Origin: an uncultured Flavobacteriaceae bacterium
GTDB lineage: Bacteria > Bacteroidota > Bacteroidia > Flavobacteriales > Flavobacteriaceae
Length of the DNA: 37,485 nt
Assembly (NCBI GenBank): GCA_937901915.1
Contig: CALGUD010000023.1
Location: 1-37,485 of the forward strand
Direction of reading: 5' to 3'
Shown here one piece after another: positions 1-7,195 of the stretch; position 1 is the first letter of the stretch, and every line of letters begins with the position of its first letter. The notes beneath the pieces were generated by a model, which was given only the letters and a program-made list of their open reading frames with translations, was not told the origin of the DNA and searched no databases. A program made the translations under genes and the position numbers.

Positions 1-320
1 ATGGGTTTCGGTACCGGTTGCATGATAAGAAATTACCGGGAAAACCTGATTTGGTGTTGCCAAAACATAAAACAGTGATTCAGGTTCACGGGTGTTTTTG
101 GCACGGGCATAAAGCATGCAAATACTTTGTCATTCCTAAAACCCGAACCAAATGGTGGAAGGAAAAAATAGAAAAGAACATTGAAAGAGATCGGATTGCA
201 GAAAAGGAATTAAAGTCAGAAGATTGGAAGGTAATCGTTATTTGGGAGTGTGAACTGAAACCCGACAAGCGTGAAGAAACTTTGAATCAATTGTTAAACC
301 AAATAAATACTCAGTTATGA
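1..320 (+). CDS. vsr: Vsr-type very-short-patch-repair endonuclease, 5' end cut by window
   Basis: The reading frame is already open at base 3 (GFRYRLHDKKLPGKPDLVLP), so the gene begins before the window and only about the last 105 codons are seen; the TTG at 18 is not a convincing start. The pieces match the Vsr family: the GKPD metal-binding aspartate, the FWHGH histidine/tryptophan block, the TRTKWWKEKI segment, the NIERD block and the closing WKVIVIWECEL strand. Vsr enzymes nick beside T:G mismatches that arise when 5-methylcytosine deaminates and usually sit next to the C5 methyltransferase, as here. In defence islands Vsr-fold proteins are also used as restriction nucleases, and with a GHKL ATPase nearby that role is equally possible. 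The stop codon overlaps the next start (ATGA). The family call is firm; repair versus restriction is inference. Confidence 0.9.
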   Translation, partial: GFRYRLHDKKLPGKPDLVLPKHKTVIQVHGCFWHGHKACKYFVIPKTRTKWWKEKIEKNIERDRIAEKELKSEDWKVIVIWECELKPDKREETLNQLLNQINTQL

Positions 321-577
321 AAACAGAAATTAATACTTATCAGGACATTGTAAATTTTGCAAAACAAATTATTAATGAAGGAGTAAGTATGCATCCGGAT
401 GATAATTTCCATGACGTTGTTGAATTAAAAACCGGAAGGAAAATATACACTGGTACCGAAGCTGAATTACGCAACAACCTATTAGAGAAATCTCACTCAA
501 TCTGTGAAAAAGAAGGCATTGATGTTTATGAACTATTCAACAGTATTCTTAAAAATCGCATAGGATTAGTTGCATAA
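317..577 (+). CDS. Hypothetical 86-aa protein between vsr and the methyltransferase
   Basis: A small acidic, mostly helical soluble protein with no signal peptide or membrane segment. I do not recognise a family. Its start overlaps the vsr stop by four bases (ATGA), and its stop is directly followed by the methyltransferase ATG with no spacer, so the three genes must be translated from one mRNA. Visible features are a central stretch with MHPDDNFHDVV and an LKTGRKIYTGTEAELRNNL segment, and a C-terminal helix (DVYELFNSILKNRIGL). The tight coupling suggests an accessory or stoichiometric partner of the nuclease or methyltransferase, but no catalytic motif is visible. Confidence 0.8.
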   Translation: MKTEINTYQDIVNFAKQIINEGVSMHPDDNFHDVVELKTGRKIYTGTEAELRNNLLEKSHSICEKEGIDVYELFNSILKNRIGLVA

Positions 578-2137
578 ATGGTAAAGAAAATACATGTAAT
601 AGATTTGTTTGCCGGTCCCGGTGGGCTGGCAGAGGGTTTTTCGTCTGTTTTACAACACGGAGAGCGTAATTATGATATCCGGCTTTCGATTGAAAAAGAT
701 GAGAACGCTCATAAGACGCTACAATTCAGAAGTTTTTATCGTCAGTTTCCGGTTGGAGAAGCTCCTGAAGATTACTATAAGGTTTTACAGGAAAAAGATC
801 TATCACAACGAGAAGCACTACAAGACCAGCTTTTTGAAAAATATAAGTCAGAAGCTGAAAAGGCCAAAAAGGAAGCCTGGCATGCAGAACTTGGTGGAGA
901 GGATTTTCCGGAATCATTGGTTGATAAAAGAATTACAAATGCGCTGAAAGGAGAAAAAGACTGGGTGCTGATTGGTGGTCCCCCATGCCAGGCATATTCA
1001 TTGGCAGGGCGTTCAAGGGTTGGAGGTATTGATGAAAAAGATCACCGGGTCTATCTATATAAGGAATATCTCAGAATTATAGCCAGACACCATCCTGCTG
1101 TATTTGTAATGGAGAATGTAAAAGGGCTTCTTTCGGCAACCGTAAATGATGGAAAGGTCTTTCATCGGATTTTAGATGATCTGAAGAATCCGGGAAAAGT
1201 ATTCAAAGGGCTTCAGTCGCCATACTATACTATTTACTCGTTGGTTAAAAGTGAAATAACAAGGGATTCAGACTACCTTATTAAGAGTGAAAACTATGGA
1301 GTGCCTCAAAAAAGGCATAGAGTAATTTTACTTGGTATAAGGAATGATATTAAAAAAAAACCAGGAATTCTGACCCCATTTGAAGAAATGGTTAGTTTAA
1401 AGTCGGTCATAAACAATTTGCCTGAAATAAGAAGCGGTATTAACCGGAAGTTTTTGAGAAGTGAAATAATAAATGGAAAAAAGAAGAGAGTATATCAGAA
1501 CCTGAACGATTCAGCAAATCAGTGGGAAAAATTGATAAATGATTACCGTTCTGAAATCATAAAGTGGAATGGGTTTTCATCTGATGAATTTCCCGATGTA
1601 GTGAATATACCTGCTAATGACAAAGGAGCAGAATTTGTCAAATGCAGGAATACACTAAGCAAAAAGCACCCATTGTATTCATGGTATATTGATGTAAGGT
1701 TAAAGGGAGTACCAAACCATGAATCCAGGACGCATCTCGTTGAAGATCTGAAAAGGTATTTATTTGCTTCTATTTATACAGCCAAGTATAAGAGTTTTCC
1801 AAGAATGTCCGATTATGCCAGACATGGTGAGGAATTATTACCGGATCATGAAAATGCCAAATCTGGCAAATTCACAGATCGGTTCAGAGTGCAACTTCCT
1901 GATGAACCGGCTACCACTGTTACAAGCCACATTTCCAAAGACGGGCACTATTTTATTCATTATGATTCTGCTCAATGCAGGAGTTTAACTGTCCGGGAGG
2001 CAGCAAGAATTCAGACGTTTCCTGATAACTATCTTTTTTGCGGGAGCAGAACCCAACAGTATCACCAGGTTGGTAATGCAGTGCCACCCTTTTTAGCAAA
2101 GCAGATAGCTGCTATTGTCTTGGGGATTCTATCATAA
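578..2137 (+). CDS. DNA (cytosine-5-)-methyltransferase
   Basis: Transfers a methyl group from S-adenosylmethionine to cytosine C5 in a target sequence. The ordered C5-methyltransferase motifs are all present: motif I DLFAGPGGLAEGF (residues 9-21, SAM binding), motif IV GGPPCQ (133-138, catalytic Cys137), motif VI ENVKGLL (179-185), motif VIII QKRHRV (244-249), the target-recognition region (about 270-430), a TVTSHISKDGHYFIH stretch and motif X QVGNAVPP near the end. At 519 aa it is longer than typical Dcm-like enzymes. The spacing between motifs I and IV is long (about 110 residues) because of a charged, probably coiled-coil insert at about 65-105. It would protect host DNA while partner genes attack unmodified DNA. 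It follows the 86-aa gene without a gap; a promoter and a second transcription unit start downstream. Target sequence cannot be read from the protein. Confidence 0.96.
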   Translation: MVKKIHVIDLFAGPGGLAEGFSSVLQHGERNYDIRLSIEKDENAHKTLQFRSFYRQFPVGEAPEDYYKVLQEKDLSQREALQDQLFEKYKSEAEKAKKEAWHAELGGEDFPESLVDKRITNALKGEKDWVLIGGPPCQAYSLAGRSRVGGIDEKDHRVYLYKEYLRIIARHHPAVFVMENVKGLLSATVNDGKVFHRILDDLKNPGKVFKGLQSPYYTIYSLVKSEITRDSDYLIKSENYGVPQKRHRVILLGIRNDIKKKPGILTPFEEMVSLKSVINNLPEIRSGINRKFLRSEIINGKKKRVYQNLNDSANQWEKLINDYRSEIIKWNGFSSDEFPDVVNIPANDKGAEFVKCRNTLSKKHPLYSWYIDVRLKGVPNHESRTHLVEDLKRYLFASIYTAKYKSFPRMSDYARHGEELLPDHENAKSGKFTDRFRVQLPDEPATTVTSHISKDGHYFIHYDSAQCRSLTVREAARIQTFPDNYLFCGSRTQQYHQVGNAVPPFLAKQIAAIVLGILS

Positions 2138-2212
2138 TAAGCCGATTAAGGATAAATATTTCATGTTTATGTACTACATAATTAATTTGTAGTGATTATT
2201 TGTATACACATA

Positions 2213-2244
2213 TTTTGAATATTATGAAAATATGTTTACATTTG
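2213..2244 (+). promoter_or_regulatory. Bacteroidota sigma-A promoter for the ATPase cassette
   Basis: TTTTG at 2213-2217, a 19-base spacer and TACATTTG at 2237-2244 match the Bacteroidota consensus TTTG-N19-TAnnTTTG closely. The -7 box ends 28 bases before the ATG at 2273, leaving a short leader of about 20 bases. The 135-base spacer between methyltransferase and 75-aa gene is strongly AT-rich and otherwise empty. It implies that the ATPase genes can be transcribed independently of the vsr-methyltransferase unit. Confidence 0.7.
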
Positions 2245-2272
2245 TGAATTATATATACACAATATAGGTTAT

Positions 2273-2500
2273 ATGACTAAAGATAAAAGAGAGCGGTTTG
2301 AGGATGTTGCAGGTAAGCGTGTGCAACACATTATTGATAAGCTCAACCTGTTGGGTAACTGCTCTAACCGGAATAATTATGAGTATAATTCGGAGGACGT
2401 CAGAAAAATGTTTTCTGCAATTCGGGAGGCATTGAAACGAACAGAAGGAAGATTTGAGGATGAACTAACTAAACAGGAAAAAAAGAAATTTCAATTTTAA
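2273..2500 (+). CDS. Small conserved-looking 75-aa protein, first gene of the ATPase cassette
   Basis: A highly charged, helical cytoplasmic protein of 75 residues. Its order is an N-terminal KRERFEDVAGKRVQHIIDKL helix, a middle NCSNRNNYEYNSEDV segment and a C-terminal lysine-rich end. I have the impression of similar small proteins (RFE.VA..RV..I...L...NCSN.NNYEY..EDV) beside helicases and DNA-modification genes on mobile elements, but I know no established function. It sits behind a strong predicted promoter and only five bases before the ATPase gene, so it should be made in amounts at least equal to it. It could be a small DNA-binding regulator or a structural subunit; no classical helix-turn-helix is evident. 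Confidence 0.8.
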   Translation: MTKDKRERFEDVAGKRVQHIIDKLNLLGNCSNRNNYEYNSEDVRKMFSAIREALKRTEGRFEDELTKQEKKKFQF

Positions 2501-2505
2501 TATCT

Positions 2506-4371
2506 ATGGAAGAACCGAAGTGGCAATTTGACACAATACATGGAAGAGAAGATGATGTCTCGAGTCCTCTGATTGAAATGTTTGAGGGAGATTATAATTA
2601 TTTCTTGGCAAGAGAGGTTTTGCAGAATGCTCTTGATGCAAAAGATAAAAATTCTGATGAGCCCGTAAAAGTGGTTTTCTCATTAGAGGAATTTACTCAT
2701 TCTATGTTTCCCGGATATGAGGATTTTCTTGAAGTATTTAACAAAGCCAAAGATTTCTGGCCTTCAGAAAATGAGAAAACTCATAGATTTTTAGATAGCG
2801 CCATTAAATGTTTAGGCCAGGAACGAATACCGGTACTCAAAATTTCGGATTATAATACCGAGGGATTGAATGGAGCAGACGGGGACAGGAATGGACCTTG
2901 GTATAAGCTTGTGAAATCAGTCGGTTCAACTTCTAAACATGAAGGCCAAGGAGGGTCATTCGGATTGGGCAAAGGAGCACCATTTGCAGCGTCATATTTA
3001 AGAACGTTGTTTTATTCGACTAAAAATGAAATGGGGCAAAATGTGTTTCAGGGGGTAGCTGAGCTAGTGAGTCACAAGGATGAGAATGATAACATCAAAA
3101 GAGGATCGGGATCATTTGGTAATCCTCAACAAAGTTCTATTAGAGATAGAAGGCTGATTGATGGCCATATGGCAAGAAAAGAAAAAGGATTAGATATTTT
3201 TGTGATGGGGTATAAAGTAGATGAGAATTGGCAAGAGAAACTGTTAGAATCAGTCCTCAGAAATTTTTGGCCGGCTATTCATGATGATTTGTTAGTAGTT
3301 GAGATTGATGATGAACGACTAAGCAGTAAAAATCTTGAAGAGAAACTTACAAAGCACTATATAAATAAACCTTATAAGGACAATGCCAAACCCGAAGGCA
3401 ACCCACTACAATTTTATCAGGCTTTTAAAAATGGCCAGTTATTTCGAAGCAAGCCATTAGATAATCTTGGAGAAGTAAAGCTCTATTTTTCACGTACTGA
3501 AGAACCATTAAATAGGGTTGCTATGATCCGGCATTCCAAAATGGTAATTTATTCAAGAGATTTCCGGTGGCATGCACCTTATGCAGGGGTGTTCATTTGC
3601 GACAATGATAAAGGTAATGCGGAATTGCGAAAAATGGAATCTCCACAGCATGATGAATGGGATAAAAATCGCTACAAAGAAAAGGGTGAAGCAATTGACT
3701 GGGAATTAAGGGAGTTTGTCAGAGGAGTACTAAAGTCACTTGCCAAAGTGAAAGAAGGGGGAATTATTGAAATTCCAGGCCTTCACAAATATTTACCGTT
3801 TGATCAACAAGGAGCCATTTCAGGTTCGGGTGACAATGGGGCAGATTATACAGGAAAAGAAGGTGAAGAAGAAACCGGCAAGGAATTAGGTCTGACAGAA
3901 GAAATTGAAGAAAGTGTGACTGTAAACCCCTATAAAGTAGCGGTAATGAATCAATCAATATCAGGACACGGAGATGGTGGTGAAATTATCAGGAAAGGGA
4001 AAAGGAAAGTCAAAAAAGGTAAAAAAGCGCCAGGAGGCGGTGAAGGACAAGCAGATGCTTTGTTGCGCGAAAAAATGAGGTCAAGAGCTTTTCTGACTAA
4101 AAAGGATAATTCCGTTACCGAGTATTGTGTAATTATTAAGAGTGAGATAGATGGCAAGTGTAAACTAAAGCTGAGTGCAGTTGGGGAAGAAGGGATTGAA
4201 AAATTGCAAATTACTGAGGTATCAGATAAACAAGGGAACCGGTATGCCGCCACAGGTCATAGAATTCAGGGGGTACCCTTAGTTAATGGGTCAGAACTTA
4301 AATTGAATATCAAGGTGAAAAGCCCACTAAAGCTGTCATTAAAATTGGAAGGTTATGCTTTACAACAATAG
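2506..4371 (+). CDS. GHKL-fold ATPase (paraMORC/MutL-like), restriction-modification associated
   Basis: A 621-aa cytoplasmic ATPase of the GHKL superfamily (gyrase, Hsp90, histidine kinase, MutL). The Bergerat-fold motifs are clear: the N box REVLQNALDAKD (residues 36-47, catalytic Glu37 and Mg-binding Asn41), the G1 box ISDYNTEGL (Asp115) and the G2 glycine lid GGSFGLGKG (149-157). A probable S5-like transducer follows at about 330-420 (MIRHSKMVIY and YAGVFICDNDKGNAELRK). After that come an acidic stretch (about 450-475), a Gly/Lys-rich basic linker (about 490-530) and a beta-rich C-terminal domain of about 95 residues. MORC-like GHKL ATPases in bacteria are known from comparative genomics to cluster with restriction-modification genes and are thought to clamp or remodel DNA using ATP. 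This fits its position between a methyltransferase/Vsr unit and two unknown genes. The next gene overlaps its end by 17 bases. No nuclease motif is seen within it. Confidence 0.88.
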   Translation: MEEPKWQFDTIHGREDDVSSPLIEMFEGDYNYFLAREVLQNALDAKDKNSDEPVKVVFSLEEFTHSMFPGYEDFLEVFNKAKDFWPSENEKTHRFLDSAIKCLGQERIPVLKISDYNTEGLNGADGDRNGPWYKLVKSVGSTSKHEGQGGSFGLGKGAPFAASYLRTLFYSTKNEMGQNVFQGVAELVSHKDENDNIKRGSGSFGNPQQSSIRDRRLIDGHMARKEKGLDIFVMGYKVDENWQEKLLESVLRNFWPAIHDDLLVVEIDDERLSSKNLEEKLTKHYINKPYKDNAKPEGNPLQFYQAFKNGQLFRSKPLDNLGEVKLYFSRTEEPLNRVAMIRHSKMVIYSRDFRWHAPYAGVFICDNDKGNAELRKMESPQHDEWDKNRYKEKGEAIDWELREFVRGVLKSLAKVKEGGIIEIPGLHKYLPFDQQGAISGSGDNGADYTGKEGEEETGKELGLTEEIEESVTVNPYKVAVMNQSISGHGDGGEIIRKGKRKVKKGKKAPGGGEGQADALLREKMRSRAFLTKKDNSVTEYCVIIKSEIDGKCKLKLSAVGEEGIEKLQITEVSDKQGNRYAATGHRIQGVPLVNGSELKLNIKVKSPLKLSLKLEGYALQQ

Positions 4372-5179
4372 AGAATACCCTCATCCTGTATTAGGAGTAG
4401 GAGATGCCGTAAATGGTGAGTTCAAAACTCATCTGAATGTCAAGGCCGGGAAACAAACTATAAAAATTGAACCCGTCTTTGAGTTGGATAATAAAGATTT
4501 AAATTCTCTTATTGAGGAGGGGAAAGCTGTGTTTGCTACCCAAATTTACTGCCGGGCTACTATGTTCCGGGAAATGATAAAGTCAGATACTTCTGTTGCC
4601 AAGCCAATTGTAATATCGACACCAAAATTACGGGAGCAGGTTGAAGTGGATTTTTTCGTTTGTGCCAACGAAAATATACCGGAGTACACGAACAGTGCAA
4701 GTCATCCCGATTATAGCGGATTTTCTTTTCCGGTTGAAAAAGGAGAATTATTAGCATACAGTGGCAAAGGGATATTTAATGCCAACAAAACACCGGAAGA
4801 ATTAAAAGCCATTTCCGCATTTATGAATATTGACAAATATGAAAAGGAAAACGGACCGATATATAATTTTTATGATGGTCCCAAAATAACTATCAGGCTG
4901 CCAGAGAACGACTATATGAAATATCAGCAGATCGTAAGTAATCCGTTTGTTGCCAATATTGTACATGGTGCTGTTGTTTTACCCGCATTGATGGATGCGG
5001 TAAATGAAATACAGTCCGGTTCAGGAGAATTCTCTGACAAGGACTGGTATAGAATACTAGGGGAAATGGTTAATGAAGCCAAACAGGAAAATCTATTGAA
5101 AATTGGTCAAAAAATTCTGGATAATCCTGTTAACCGGGCATTTAATACCATTCAGAAAATGATCGAATACGAAGATTAA
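4355..5179 (+). CDS. Hypothetical 274-aa partner of the GHKL ATPase
   Basis: Overlaps the ATPase gene by 17 bases, so the two are translationally coupled and their products probably interact. I do not recognise the family. The N-terminal half (1-180) is predicted beta-rich with patches such as YPHPVLGVGDAVNGEF and FFVCANENIPEY; the pattern suggests a compact beta-sandwich or sheet domain. The C-terminal third (about 200-274) is helical with an NPFVANIVHGAVVLPALMDA helix. There is no signal peptide, membrane span, Walker motif or obvious nuclease triad. A YPHPVL opening seems to recur, in my memory, in proteins next to restriction-associated ATPases, but I cannot name a domain. It may form the DNA- or target-recognition part of the ATPase complex; this is inference from gene order only. 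Confidence 0.85.
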   Translation: MLYNNREYPHPVLGVGDAVNGEFKTHLNVKAGKQTIKIEPVFELDNKDLNSLIEEGKAVFATQIYCRATMFREMIKSDTSVAKPIVISTPKLREQVEVDFFVCANENIPEYTNSASHPDYSGFSFPVEKGELLAYSGKGIFNANKTPEELKAISAFMNIDKYEKENGPIYNFYDGPKITIRLPENDYMKYQQIVSNPFVANIVHGAVVLPALMDAVNEIQSGSGEFSDKDWYRILGEMVNEAKQENLLKIGQKILDNPVNRAFNTIQKMIEYED

Positions 5180-5183
5180 AAAA

Positions 5184-5921
5184 ATGGTTATGAAAGAGGT
5201 AAAGACCATAGAGCAAAAGGTGTTTTCATCACAGTATACAGAACGTCTATACATGGATTTGATTGAAACACAGGACACAAGTAATTATGAAATGGAAGCT
5301 TTTCCTTTTAGGGAAAATTATCCAAAGGGTGGTACTGACATTATTATTCCTGATAGTGTCGAATTGATAATGCCCGAAGGCAGAGACCTCAAAGACCTTG
5401 AGAACACTAAGATTATTTTCGAAGCATTCAGGTCTTTAACACCGACACAAGCATCAGACCCGAGGCTCTGGACATATCTCACTCATGTAACCCATTGGAA
5501 CTACATGAAGAAACGTTGGCCATTAAGAGATGCGAAAAAACCGTTGAACAGAATTCGTGATCGTTATTTCTTACGGAGTTTAAAACTGGAAACCTTAACT
5601 CGTAACGGCTTATCCCGGTTGTGGTGGTACGGCTATTTAACCTATGATGAGAATCGGAAGAATCCTTGGGAACTAACAGAAACTTTATTAAGCAGGGCGG
5701 ATCTGGCAGTTGGTATTACTGAAAGGGCTTTGGGTTGTAATGCCAATATAAGGACAGCTGTATTAGAGTTTCTTAGTGAAAATCCCGATATTAAAAATAG
5801 TGAGGCTTCAACCAGGCAACTAATCGTTAAACTAAACTTGGTTGGAGGTGTAAAAAACTTACCATTCTTAGAAATTACGGAAATAAAAGAATTATTGTCT
5901 ACTCTTAAATCTGCTGCTTAA
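5184..5921 (+). CDS. DUF6339-like 245-aa protein, last gene of the defence cassette
   Basis: Begins four bases after the 274-aa gene (an in-frame Met three codons later is an alternative start). It is a soluble, mostly helical protein rich in Trp and Arg. The core (about 75-185) holds DPRLWTYLTHVTHW, RDRYFLRS, a RNGLSRLWWYGYLTYDE block and an ERALGCNANIRTAVLEFL helix. This pattern resembles what I remember of the DUF6339 family, seen in restriction-like operons, but I could not check it and no biochemical role is known to me. There is no recognisable catalytic signature. As the last gene before a broken regulator and the start of core chromosomal genes on the opposite strand, it marks the end of the island. 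Confidence 0.85.
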   Translation: MVMKEVKTIEQKVFSSQYTERLYMDLIETQDTSNYEMEAFPFRENYPKGGTDIIIPDSVELIMPEGRDLKDLENTKIIFEAFRSLTPTQASDPRLWTYLTHVTHWNYMKKRWPLRDAKKPLNRIRDRYFLRSLKLETLTRNGLSRLWWYGYLTYDENRKNPWELTETLLSRADLAVGITERALGCNANIRTAVLEFLSENPDIKNSEASTRQLIVKLNLVGGVKNLPFLEITEIKELLSTLKSAA

Positions 5922-5962
5922 AAAAGGGGGACAAAAGTAGGCTCCCACTTTAGAAACTAACG

Positions 5963-6058
5963 TTATTTCTTTGTAGTTATAATTAATTCCCGGACATCCA
6001 CATCCAATATTTCAGCTATTCTTACCAGGGTTTCCAGAGACAAATTGCCTATTCGCAT
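5963..6058 (-). pseudogene. 3' remnant of an XRE-type helix-turn-helix regulator
   Basis: Reading the - strand from 6058 gives MRIGNLSLETLVRIAEIL followed by DVDVRELIITTKK and a stop at 5963. The SLETLVRIAEILDVDVREL pattern is the last two helices of the Cro/C1 (XRE) domain, which normally spans about 55-60 residues. The frame upstream of residue 1 continues to a stop near 6130 without resembling the recognition helix, so the front of the domain is missing. It lies in the 230-base gap between the defence cassette and the chromosomal HU/SPOR gene. Likely a truncated regulator left by insertion or deletion at the island edge. A very small functional protein cannot be excluded. Confidence 0.6.
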
Positions 6059-6151
6059 CAAAAGTAAGGCATAAAAATGACTTATAAAATTGAAATGAAT
6101 GCTTGCGCTTTGAAAAATAAGTATTAGATGCTTTTTTTAGAAGTTATCTTT

Positions 6152-7096
6152 TTATTCGGCTACAAGTAACCAGGCTTCTGAAGAATCGTTTCGTTTTACC
6201 TGTCTGAGAAATGCAAGTGCTTCATCTACGTCAGAAAAACTGTCATAAACTACCTGATGAAGTCCGTATTTATTCACTCCAATATGATTGGCATTGTATC
6301 CCTTTCTAAGTAATTGGTCAACTTTTTTATCTGCATTTTCCTCTATTCTGAATGCACCTGCAACCACATGATATTTAAGAATTTCATTTGTAAAATTAAG
6401 ATCAATGGTTACGGTAGGCAATTCTACCGGTATGGCATCAAAAAAAGTAGCCTGTTGAATGGTTTTTTCAACAATTTGCTGTGCTTCTTTCTCTACTACC
6501 TGGTTTTCCTTAATTTGCTGGGTATTCAATGTTTTTACCCCAAAAGCTATAGTTGAGGCTGCTACTAAAAATATAGCAGCATATTTAAGATATGGCCTTT
6601 TTTCCCTTCTTTCAGGGGTAAAATGGATAGGTGCTTTTTCTTCGAGCTGCTGTACTTCTTCTTTTAAATCCTCACGTGTTACGATTTCCGAAACAAAAGA
6701 ATCGAGCCCGAAAGAAAAAGTGAGATAGTTAGTACTTAAAGTCGGGTTAAACTGTATATTGCCTTCACTGTTTAGCCACAGGTCACCAATATTCTTAAAA
6801 GCAAGAGTTTCGTCTTTATTTAATGAAGCTTTCCATTTATCTACCTGGCTTTCAATTTTCTTTAAAGCCTCATCATATGATATCTGTTCAGAATCTGCCA
6901 CATGATTTACAAGTAAACCGTCATTGGAAATCAATTGAGAATTAAACGACAGGACTTTGGTAGGAGGATAAAACGTATGGGTTTTAACCTCAACAATTTC
7001 TGCCGACCTCCTTTGAGTTAAAAATGCACCAAAACCCGGTACGGTAACACATTGGTACCGGTACAATAAATCGCTTATGTAAACATCTAGCTGCAT
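6152..7096 (-). CDS. HU-CCDC81-like and SPOR domain membrane protein
   Basis: A 314-aa protein typical of Bacteroidota. The N-terminal half (about 1-140) carries HU/IHF-like folds seen as TVPGFGAFLT and, later, FKNIGDLWLNSEGNIQF, the bacterial HU-CCDC81 arrangement. A single membrane helix follows at about 171-188 (KYAAIFLVAASTIAFGV), then a Gln/Glu-rich linker and a C-terminal SPOR domain (about 241-314: KYHVVAGAFRIEENADKK). SPOR domains bind denuded septal peptidoglycan, so the protein probably sits in the inner membrane with SPOR in the periplasm. The HU-like part would then be cytoplasmic, possibly linking nucleoid and division site. It is transcribed divergently from dprA, with 99 bases between the starts. 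Confidence 0.85.
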   Translation of the reverse strand: MQLDVYISDLLYRYQCVTVPGFGAFLTQRRSAEIVEVKTHTFYPPTKVLSFNSQLISNDGLLVNHVADSEQISYDEALKKIESQVDKWKASLNKDETLAFKNIGDLWLNSEGNIQFNPTLSTNYLTFSFGLDSFVSEIVTREDLKEEVQQLEEKAPIHFTPERREKRPYLKYAAIFLVAASTIAFGVKTLNTQQIKENQVVEKEAQQIVEKTIQQATFFDAIPVELPTVTIDLNFTNEILKYHVVAGAFRIEENADKKVDQLLRKGYNANHIGVNKYGLHQVVYDSFSDVDEALAFLRQVKRNDSSEAWLLVAE

Positions 7097-7195
7097 ACAA
7101 CAAAGATGTGAAAAATTTTAACACCATAAAAGTTTTAAACAAGTTTTTACATACTGTAAGAATTTTTGTTATTTGCATGTTGTAATTTAATTGAA

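Noticed and set aside
609..947. Open frame of 112 codons inside the methyltransferase gene
   Set aside because: Shadow of the methyltransferase coding sequence, whose motifs are unambiguous in the other frame.
3951..4253. 100-codon frame antisense to the GHKL ATPase gene
   Set aside because: Low-complexity Ser/Pro/Phe composition produced by reading the ATPase codons backwards; no signal or motif.
1..5921. DISARM, BREX or classical Type I/III restriction system
   Set aside because: No DrmA/DrmB, PglZ, BrxL, HsdR/HsdS or Res/Mod motifs are present; the methyltransferase is C5 type and the ATPase is GHKL type, not a helicase. Genes left of the window could change the picture.
7166..7195. Longer dprA starting at a TTG
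   Set aside because: The extra ten residues (MLFACCNLIE) are not part of DprA proteins and the ATG at 7196 begins the conserved sequence.
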